DNA of 7,517 nucleotides, from assembly GCA_016929205.1 (NCBI GenBank), contig JAFGJF010000633.1, positions 1 to 7,517 on the forward strand, read 5' to 3'. The notes beneath the pieces are model-generated. The model ran no database searches and was not told the DNA's origin. It saw only the letters and a list, made by a program, of their open reading frames with translations. Made by a program: the position numbers and the translations under genes. Source of the stretch: Anaerolineae bacterium (GTDB taxonomy: Bacteria > Chloroflexota > Anaerolineae > JAFGEY01). Below are positions 1 to 3,915 of this stretch, piece by piece (the first letter of the stretch is position 1; the number at the start of each line of letters is the position of its first letter).

Positions 1-1
1 C

Positions 2-754
2 GTCCTGGTCCCGGTTGTCGCGGCGATCGGCCTGCCCGTTTTGCTGCCTCACCTGGCCAACCTGTCCGCGATGGGAAGCTCTGCCGGCCTGCCCTCGAAC
101 GCGCGCCCCTCGACGGTCAACAGCCTGATCGCCATGATGCCCCTGTGGATGTGGGGCATCCCGGCCGCCTACCTGGCTGCATTATCCATTTCTCTGCTCA
201 AACCACTGGGCAAAATCGGAACCCGGCTCCTGTTTTTGTTGATCTTGATGGGCAGTGCCGTGCCTGTTCGACTTTTGCTGCTGCCCTTTCTCGATGCCGT
301 CCGTTGGCTCCAGCTGATCGGCACGACGGTCGGGTTGATGTTTCCCTACCTGGTCAGCGGCGCGGCGTTTTACGTGTTCAAGCTCTTTTTTGACGGGCGG
401 GAGCAGGCATGGCGGCAAGCGGCGCGAGACAAGGTCGGCGCGTCGCCAGCCGGCGTCTTTTTTCAGCAGATCATCCTGCCCTCCCTGCCTGTCCTGCTGT
501 TGGTGATGGTTGCCGTCGCTTTTGCTGCCGCCATCGGCGGGCTGGACTGGATGTGGGCCTCTATGACCCGATCAGATCGGGTGACTTATCCGTTGATCTT
601 GGTGATGCTGGGCAGCCAAATGCGGGCCAATCAAGCTGCCCTCGCCGCGTATGCCCTTCGCTGGACGGTGATGGTTTTTGGCTTGCTGGTCATCCCTGCC
701 GTGCTGCTGCAGATCTTGTTCGTCGATAGGCTGGCGCTGGTGGGAAAGGACTAA
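2..754 (+). CDS. ABC transporter permease, CUT1/MalG-like (3' part, start outside window)
   Basis: The reading frame is open from the left edge to TAA at 752-754, so about 250 C-terminal residues of a membrane protein are visible and the true start lies upstream. The product is very hydrophobic, with about five membrane segments separated by short polar stretches. Bases about 401-481 encode a cytoplasmic loop reading AARDKVGAS followed by QQIILP. This resembles the EAA loop (EAA-x3-G-x9-I-x-LP) by which importer permeases dock on the ATPase, though the spacing is one residue longer and the leading Glu is separated from the AA. The tail (LLQILFVDRLALVGKD) matches the usual end of MalG-type sugar permeases, where a final helix is followed by a short basic stretch ending in G-x-VKG or similar. 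From family knowledge it would be one half of an inner-membrane channel for a sugar or related solute. The ATPase and binding-protein partners are not in view, so the substrate cannot be named. Confidence 0.72.
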   Translation, partial: VLVPVVAAIGLPVLLPHLANLSAMGSSAGLPSNARPSTVNSLIAMMPLWMWGIPAAYLAALSISLLKPLGKIGTRLLFLLILMGSAVPVRLLLLPFLDAVRWLQLIGTTVGLMFPYLVSGAAFYVFKLFFDGREQAWRQAARDKVGASPAGVFFQQIILPSLPVLLLVMVAVAFAAAIGGLDWMWASMTRSDRVTYPLILVMLGSQMRANQAALAAYALRWTVMVFGLLVIPAVLLQILFVDRLALVGKD

Positions 755-971
755 AGTCGCTCGCGGTCCAGGGGGCAATACAGAAGGTATCGGCGATGTT
801 CGATGGGTCCACGCAATGGACGAACTGGCGCTGAATCTCGGCCAGGGTCTTGAGTGCATCAGTCACCGGCAGCCCATCCGCTACATTCGGCACGTGGCGT
901 CGCAGTGGTGTACTGAGCTTGAGATTGAGGTGGTCGATGGATAGTCCCCCTGTTGAGAGTTGTTCCTCGTT
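690..971 (-). pseudogene. Possible minus-strand gene fragment
   Basis: A minus-strand frame is open from 971 (just after a TAG at 972-974) to 690. Its conserved-looking part lies at about 780-960, with stretches such as GLSIDHLNLKL, RRHVPNVADGLPVTDALK and RQFVHCVDPSNIADTF. It has no good start codon with a ribosome-binding site: the only plausible start is GTG at 893, without Shine-Dalgarno. At its 3' end it simply runs into the antisense of the permease gene. I do not recognise the family. The amino-acid texture (few prolines and arginines for a chance frame) makes a decayed gene piece conceivable, but a chance open frame is equally possible. Confidence 0.2.
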
Positions 972-1042
972 CTACTGGCCTGGACCGATGGAATAGGCAG
1001 CTGAAATGTGCTTTTTGTCGTATCCAGACGGCTCCTTTGGTG

Positions 1043-1059
1043 GTACAATTAGACTGTAC
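1043..1059. promoter_or_regulatory. Inverted repeat overlapping a TACAAT -10-like box
   Basis: GTACA (1043-1047) and its exact complement TGTAC (1055-1059) flank a 7-nt AT-rich spacer. TACAAT at 1044-1049 looks like a -10 hexamer, which would place the palindrome over a promoter as an operator might be. No good -35 is present at 17 nt (the nearest, TTGTCG at 1015-1020, is 23 nt away), and the nearest gene start is over 100 nt downstream. Palindromes of this length also occur by chance. Confidence 0.25.
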
Positions 1060-1159
1060 AGTTTGCGGCAGAGCCTTGTCCATCATGGTCATTGGGTTGT
1101 TTTCAGTGACTGCCCAAGTACTAGAGTTTCTCGTCGCACTATAAATGAGGCGAAACCAT

Positions 1160-1166
1160 AAGGAGG
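1160..1166 (+). promoter_or_regulatory. Ribosome-binding site that sets the DUF1801 start
   Basis: AAGGAGG lies 5 nt before ATG at 1172. An in-frame ATG at 1145 has no such site, and the Shine-Dalgarno would fall inside its coding region, so 1172 is the preferred start. Confidence 0.85.
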
Positions 1167-1171
1167 TTTCT

Positions 1172-1639
1172 ATGAGCCAAAAAAAGGAAACGCACAAGTC
1201 CGCCAAGAGCGGCACAGAGTCCACCGGATTCACGGACGAGGAAAAAGCCGCGATGAAGGAGCGCGCCAAGGAGCTAAAGGCGGAAGAGCGCGCAAAGAAG
1301 GACAAGGCAGCCGGGGAAGAGGATGTGCTCGCCAAGATCGCCGAGATGCCGGAACCGGATCGCGCCATGGCCGAGCGGCTCCACACGATCATCAAGGCCA
1401 GCGCGCCGGCCCTCTCGCCGAAAACCTGGTATGGGATGCCCGCGTATGCCAAGGACGGCAAGGTCGTCTGCTTTTTCCAAAGCGCGACCAAGTTCGGAGC
1501 GAGATATGCGACGTTGGGCTTTAGCGACACGGCGAACCTCGACGAAGGCGCTATGTGGCCCACCTCCTTTGCGCTGAAAGAGTTGACTGCTGCCCAAGAG
1601 TCAAGGATCATCGCGCTCGTAAAAAAAGCGGTGAGCTGA
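1172..1639 (+). CDS. DUF1801 domain protein (YdhG/YjbR/CyaY-like fold)
   Basis: This encodes 155 residues with a very good Shine-Dalgarno. The first 50 or so residues are highly charged (Lys/Glu-rich, low complexity) and probably form a disordered or helical tail. The rest matches the DUF1801 family. It contains the segment around [20 protein letters not shown], then [17 protein letters not shown], then a short acidic loop before a C-terminal helix ending in LVKKAVS. Members are small soluble proteins, often stand-alone, sometimes annotated as iron-chaperone-like by fold similarity to CyaY; their biochemical role is not settled. There is no signal peptide or membrane segment. Neighbours are unrelated and far away, so it is probably transcribed alone. 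Identification of the family is confident; function is not. Confidence 0.88.
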   Translation: MSQKKETHKSAKSGTESTGFTDEEKAAMKERAKELKAEERAKKDKAAGEEDVLAKIAEMPEPDRAMAERLHTIIKASAPALSPKTWYGMPAYAKDGKVVCFFQSATKFGARYATLGFSDTANLDEGAMWPTSFALKELTAAQESRIIALVKKAVS

Positions 1640-1937
1640 GGACTGATCGCAAGTGTAGGGAACCCCGGCGGCAATATCGTCGGGGCAATCAGTAGCCGTG
1701 AGCGCGACAGCGACAAATCTATATTCGCTCGCGCGCACTGTGGGGAACAGGCGTGACGCTTGATAACCCAAGTCTGGTAGAGTAGGCGCTCGACTGTTGA
1801 TCGATTACCGATTTACAGTGGCGTCTTGGTGGCGAACAGGCGGCATCGAAAGCACCTTGGGCATCGTATTTGAGACGTCGTTTACCTACTTGGAACGAGG
1901 CAACCAGTAGTAATCCAGATGTTGGAGGAACTCTGTC
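1640..1937. other. Intergenic stretch between the DUF1801 and DHFR-family genes
   Basis: This is about 298 bases. It holds the hairpin at 1663-1685 and, at its end, the Shine-Dalgarno GGAGG (1924-1928) for the next gene. I found no convincing promoter with a good -35/-10 pair. Minus-strand frames across this stretch have no ribosome-binding sites and no family resemblance I can see. Confidence 0.4.
1663..1685 (+). terminator. Hairpin after the DUF1801 gene, without T tract
   Basis: CCCCGGCG (1663-1670) pairs with CGTCGGGG (1678-1685), giving 8 bp with one G-U pair around a 7-nt loop, 24 nt after the stop codon. It is not followed by a run of T, so it is a weak intrinsic terminator at best. 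It may instead be a decayed palindromic repeat: it is preceded by GTAGGG, as is the inverted-repeat element near 3297. Confidence 0.35.
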
Positions 1938-2534
<597 letters not shown>

Positions 2535-2562
2535 CGGACCCCAAAAACTGATTGTTCCTCTT

Positions 2563-2591
2563 TTGAGTGTTGATAGGAAATGGTGTATGAT
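2563..2591 (+). promoter_or_regulatory. Strong sigma70-like promoter
   Basis: TTGAGT (2563-2568) and TATGAT (2586-2591) are separated by exactly 17 nt. Transcription would start near 2598 and run into the small ORF at 2627, about 30 nt downstream, which has its own good ribosome-binding site. Confidence 0.7.
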
Positions 2592-2626
2592 CAAGTCACA
2601 CGCTATCGACAAACAAGGAGAGGAAA

Positions 2627-2701
2627 ATGATCGAGTTTGCCCAAGTGGGTGACTTTTGTCCAAATGAGACCTGTTCTCAAGTAGGCCCAAATTGCCGCTA
2701 A
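2627..2701 (+). pseudogene. 24-residue Cys-containing ORF, probable transposase N-terminal remnant
   Basis: ATG at 2627 is preceded by AAGGAGAGG with GGAG ending 6 nt before the start, and by a strong promoter, so the peptide is well placed to be made. It reads MIEFAQVGDFCPNETC, then SQVGPNCR, then TAA. The motif FCPNE-x-C resembles the N-terminal zinc-finger part (CPNxxC...) of IS1-type transposases, in which more Cys residues and a long body follow. Here the frame ends after 24 codons and I see no transposase body in any frame before the next gene. The likeliest reading is the promoter end and first codons of an insertion sequence whose remainder has been lost. The alternative is a genuine Cys-rich small protein. 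The family resemblance is from memory and short. Confidence 0.42.
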
Positions 2702-2704
2702 ATC

Positions 2705-2738
2705 AGGCGTTGGAGATTGTCTCGGACAAAAAACGCCT
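2705..2738 (+). other. Nested hairpin after the small ORF
   Basis: AGGCGTT (2705-2711) pairs with AACGCCT (2732-2738), and inside it TTGTC (2717-2721) pairs with GACAA (2725-2729) around a TCG loop. There is no T tract after it. It begins only 4 nt after the small ORF's stop, so it could cap that transcript or be an element end. Confidence 0.4.
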
Positions 2739-2777
2739 TCGCAATGACAAAATGCAGGGTGGCTGGTTGCCGCGACG

Positions 2778-2796
2778 TGTAACCCGATTGTAACCC
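2778..2796 (+). promoter_or_regulatory. Direct repeat TGTAACCC x2, 11-bp period: candidate OmpR/PhoB-type binding site
   Basis: TGTAACCC occurs at 2778-2785 and again at 2789-2796, exactly one helical turn apart. OmpR/PhoB-family regulators classically bind tandem direct repeats with this period upstream of a -10. A TAGAAT hexamer lies at 2816-2821 with no recognisable -35 at 17 nt, as expected for an activator-dependent promoter. The gene driven would be the receiver-domain protein at 2861. This is a pattern match; no binding data are available. Confidence 0.42.
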
Positions 2797-2799
2797 AAA

Positions 2800-2821
2800 A
2801 GCGCCCCAAATGCGCTAGAAT
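2800..2821 (+). promoter_or_regulatory. Inverted repeat abutting a TAGAAT -10 box
   Basis: AGCGC (2800-2804) and GCGCT (2812-2816) form an inverted repeat with a 7-nt spacer, and its last base is the first base of TAGAAT (2816-2821). The same surroundings (CCCCAA..CGC.CTAGAATA) recur at the tRNA-Leu promoter near 7413-7432, which supports TAGAAT as a real -10. Whether the palindrome is an operator is unknown. Confidence 0.4.
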
Positions 2822-2860
2822 AGGCATATACAGACCGATTCTAGATTGGAGTGCCGGACC

Positions 2861-3274
2861 ATGGTTCAGCGAATTTTGATCGTCGAAGACGAACCTGCGG
2901 TGCGCAGGGTTTTGGAGCGGGCCTTGCAGATCAAGGGATATGAGGTGCACACGGCGGTGGACGGCCCAAGTGGGTTGGGCATGTTCCAGGCTGTCTGCCC
3001 GCACCTGGTCGTGCTCGATCTGATGATGCCCAAGATGAGCGGCTGGGAGGTGTGCCGGCGGATTCGAGAGATGTCGCCGGTGCCGATCATCGTCACCACC
3101 GCGTGCAACACCGAGCAAGATATGGACAGGGCAGTCGAGATGGGGGCCGATCATTACCTGGTCAAACCGTTTCGCCCCTCCGAACTGCAGGCCTGGGTCA
3201 AGGCGCTGCTCAAGCGCGCCGCGACGCCCGTTGCGGAAGAAACGGGCTGCCTTTCCCTGGCGATCGCGACGTGA
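2861..3274 (+). CDS. Receiver-only response regulator, probably a truncated OmpR-type regulator
   Basis: The product is 137 residues, read from ATG 2861 (GGAG at 2848-2851, 9 nt upstream) rather than the upstream TTG at 2846. It is a complete CheY-like receiver. The acidic cluster is Glu9-Asp10-Glu11, the phospho-acceptor Asp53 sits in VVLDLMMPKMSGWEV, the switch Thr is Thr80, the aromatic is Tyr99 and the conserved Lys is Lys102 in YLVKPF. The usual post-switch helix runs to about residue 120. After that come only 17 residues with no output domain. The sequence style (RR with GWEVC and LVKPFRPSEL) is that of OmpR/KdpE-type regulators, which normally continue into a winged helix. Just before the stop, another frame reads like the start of that domain, so the gene may be a frameshifted remnant. 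It could still work as a phosphate-shuttling single-domain protein. No histidine kinase is in the window. Confidence 0.9.
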   Translation: MVQRILIVEDEPAVRRVLERALQIKGYEVHTAVDGPSGLGMFQAVCPHLVVLDLMMPKMSGWEVCRRIREMSPVPIIVTTACNTEQDMDRAVEMGADHYLVKPFRPSELQAWVKALLKRAATPVAEETGCLSLAIAT

Positions 3275-3296
3275 TCGTCGATCGGCAGCCGATTTG
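3259..3296 (+). pseudogene. Possible remnant of a winged-helix domain in a shifted frame
   Basis: Adding one base in the codon at 3257-3259 would continue the receiver protein as ...CLSLGDRDVIVDRQPI up to the MITE-like element. That resembles the first strands of an OmpR C-terminal domain (typically LxxGDLxIDxxxRxV). Only about 12 residues remain before the element, so the resemblance is suggestive and no more. Confidence 0.35.
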
Positions 3297-3397
3297 TAGG
3301 GGCGATGCATTCCAGGAAATCGAATTCGTCGACAAATCATGTAAAACGATGCAACATGGCACTCTTGCAAGCAAATTCAGGGAATGCATCGCCCCTA
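3297..3397. mobile_element. MITE-like element with perfect 17-bp terminal inverted repeats
   Basis: TAGGGGCGATGCATTCC (3297-3313) is repeated exactly, inverted, at 3381-3397, around 67 bp without any coding potential. Both ends start with TA, so the element may be the 97 bp from GGGGCG to CGCCCC flanked by a TA target duplication, the signature of IS630/Tc1-mariner-type insertion. It is non-autonomous: no transposase is nearby. It lies 22 nt after the receiver gene's stop, where the DNA-binding domain of an OmpR-type regulator would be expected. Alternatively it is a bidirectional palindromic repeat of the kind scattered in many genomes. Confidence 0.65.
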
Positions 3398-3436
3398 TTA
3401 TTTCCGAACCATCCCCATAAAACGTCAAAACTCGTC

Positions 3437-3466
3437 GGTGATTACCCATACGTGTGGGCAATCACC
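3437..3466. repeat. 30-bp imperfect palindrome
   Basis: GGTGATT (3437-3443) pairs with AATCACC (3460-3466), and CCCA with TGGG inside, separated by one mismatch and a 6-nt loop. It is followed by seven A on the plus strand, so it is not an intrinsic terminator for plus-strand transcription. It sits 12 nt before the leuS promoter's -35. It may be a small repeat element or a boundary hairpin. Confidence 0.5.
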
Positions 3467-3477
3467 AAAAAAAGGTC

Positions 3478-3506
3478 TTGATTTCCAGCTCGAGTTGTGG
3501 TAAAAT
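3478..3506 (+). promoter_or_regulatory. Promoter of the leuS leader transcript
   Basis: TTGATT (3478-3483) and TAAAAT (3501-3506) are separated by 17 nt. Initiation near 3512-3514 would give a leader of about 400 nt before leuS, containing the leader peptide ORF beginning some 23 nt into the RNA. Confidence 0.75.
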
Positions 3507-3535
3507 AGGAACAACTTTGACAGAAAGATGATGCG

Positions 3536-3634
3536 ATGCCAGGCCAACCTGTTGTTCACCAACTGAACAGCCTTCTTCTTGCCAACCTCCTCCTCGAGAG
3601 GGGGCATTTGCGCTTGGGAGAGGGCCGGAGGTAG
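3536..3634 (+). CDS. Leucine-rich leader peptide upstream of leuS (candidate attenuator peptide)
   Basis: This ORF runs from ATG 3536 to TAG 3632-3634 and encodes 32 residues: MPGQPVVHQLNS, then LLLANLLLERG, then HLRLGEGRR. Nine of the 32 are leucine, including two runs of three. The codons are CTG, CTT x3, CTC x3 and TTG x2. Leucine-codon clusters in a short ORF between a promoter and an intrinsic terminator ahead of a leucine-related gene are the hallmark of ribosome-mediated attenuation, as in the leu, ilv and his leaders. When charged tRNA-Leu is scarce, a ribosome stalled on the clusters would change the downstream fold and allow read-through into leuS. The ribosome-binding site is weak (only GAAAG at 3523-3527, 8 nt upstream), which leaves the start somewhat uncertain. 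ATG at 3528 or 3531 opens a different frame of about 12 codons with only two leucines. The regulatory role is inferred from architecture; no family match is claimed. Confidence 0.68.
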   Translation: MPGQPVVHQLNSLLLANLLLERGHLRLGEGRR

Positions 3635-3639
3635 CCGGC
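3624..3639 (+). promoter_or_regulatory. Hairpin carrying the leader-peptide stop codon
   Basis: GCCGG (3624-3628) pairs with CCGGC (3635-3639), and the 6-nt loop AGGTAG contains the leader TAG. A ribosome terminating here would melt it. GGAGG at 3627-3631 within it can pair instead with CCTCC inside the leucine-codon region (3586-3590 or 3589-3593) or with CCTCC in the ascending arm of the terminator (3670-3674), the kind of mutually exclusive pairing an attenuator needs. Each of those pairings is only 5 bp. Confidence 0.5.
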
Positions 3640-3664
3640 AGGTAAGCAGGTTCGTTTGTGTTTC

Positions 3665-3696
3665 AAGAGCCTCCCCAGGCGGGGGGCTCTTTTTTT
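3665..3696 (+). terminator. Strong intrinsic terminator in the leuS leader (attenuator)
   Basis: AAGAGCC (3665-3671) pairs with GGCTCTT (3685-3691) and CCCC (3673-3676) with GGGG (3681-3684), with one bulged T and an AGGC loop. A run of seven T (3690-3696) follows directly. It stands between a promoter and leuS on the same strand with no gene ending just before it except the leader peptide, 31 nt upstream. A premature-termination role is therefore the natural reading. Confidence 0.88.
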
Positions 3697-3720
3697 GTTC
3701 TCTTGTAGGAAAGGCTATCT

Positions 3721-3784
3721 GCTCTGAGCCCCGTCCACGGGGCGACACTCCGACACGGAGTCGCGAGCAGAGCAAGCATTTTTT
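3721..3784 (+). promoter_or_regulatory. Branched RNA structure followed by six T in the leuS leader
   Basis: GCTCTG (3721-3726) pairs with CAGAGC (3768-3773). Inside are two further stems: GCCCCG/CGGGGC (3728-3733 with 3738-3743, loop TCCA) and ACTCC/GGAGT (3747-3751 with 3757-3761, loop GACAC). This would be a three-way junction. Six T follow at 3779-3784, five nt after the outer stem. It could be a second, weaker terminator in tandem with the first or a structured regulatory RNA. It does not fit the tRNA cloverleaf and I do not recognise it. Confidence 0.5.
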
Positions 3785-3805
3785 GATCTGAAAGGAGATG
3801 TGAAC

Positions 3806-3856
3806 ATGGGGCTTACGAGATGCGTAACCCAACCGTTGTTGTCCAAAATGGCCTGA
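3806..3856 (+). CDS. 16-codon upstream ORF before leuS
   Basis: ATG at 3806 has an excellent Shine-Dalgarno, AAAGGAG at 3791-3797, 8 nt away, better than that of leuS itself. The frame reads MGLTRCVTQPLLSKMA and stops at TGA 3854-3856, in a frame different from leuS. The stop codon is part of the first arm of a hairpin (GGCCTGA, 3850-3856) that ends 10 nt before the leuS ribosome-binding site. This arrangement suggests that translation of the short ORF opens the structure and affects leuS initiation. It contains a TTG TTG leucine pair (3836-3841). No homologue is recognised; the peptide itself may have no function. Confidence 0.45.
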   Translation: MGLTRCVTQPLLSKMA

Positions 3857-3891
3857 ACGACTGCCAGCGCTCCGCTCTGGCGGGTCAGGCC
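3850..3891 (+). promoter_or_regulatory. Long hairpin between upstream ORF stop and leuS RBS
   Basis: GGCCTGA (3850-3856) pairs perfectly with TCAGGCC (3885-3891). Within it GCCAG (3863-3867) pairs with CTGGC (3877-3881), capped by a further GC/GC pair around TCC. The structure includes the upstream ORF's TGA and lies immediately before the leuS Shine-Dalgarno at 3902-3908. Confidence 0.55.
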
Positions 3892-3901
3892 CACTCACCA
3901 G

Positions 3902-3908
3902 AAGGGAG
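3902..3908 (+). promoter_or_regulatory. Ribosome-binding site that sets the leuS start
   Basis: AAGGGAG ends 7 nt before ATG 3916, an ideal distance, but only 1 nt before the in-frame ATG at 3910. A further in-frame ATG at 3820 has no site. The start is therefore taken as 3916. Confidence 0.7.
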
Positions 3909-3915
3909 CATGACC

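Larger units (their letters stand above)
755..1171. other. Intergenic stretch without a confident gene
   Basis: About 417 bases separate the permease stop from the DUF1801 start. I see no terminator hairpin with a T tract after the permease. Contents are the minus-strand fragment described separately, an inverted repeat at 1043-1059, and TATAAA at 1140-1145 just upstream of the DUF1801 ribosome-binding site. No convincing -35 lies 16-18 nt before that TATAAA. A plus-strand frame at 953-1144 has no ribosome-binding site and no family resemblance I can see. Confidence 0.5.
2535..2860. other. Intergenic stretch rich in signals
   Basis: About 326 bases lie between the DHFR-family stop and the receiver gene. 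In order they hold a strong promoter (2563-2591), a 24-codon ORF (2627-2701), a nested hairpin (2705-2738), an 11-bp-period direct repeat (2778-2796) and an inverted repeat running into a TAGAAT box (2800-2821). Each is described separately. Confidence 0.6.

Noticed and set aside
859..1716. 285-codon minus-strand open frame across the DUF1801 gene
   Set aside because: It is antisense to a well-supported gene with a strong ribosome-binding site, its serine/alanine-rich composition is typical of an antisense frame, and it resembles no family.
3513..3800. T-box riboswitch for leuS
   Set aside because: I could not find the T-box core (GGTGG-ACCGCG-like) or stem I motifs; the leader instead carries a Leu-codon-rich ORF before the terminator.
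3820..3915. N-terminal extension of LeuRS from an in-frame ATG at 3820
   Set aside because: There is no ribosome-binding site, the residues do not resemble LeuRS, and the stretch is better explained by the short ORF and hairpin in the leader. The conserved N-terminus begins at MQPYDPQTIEAKW.
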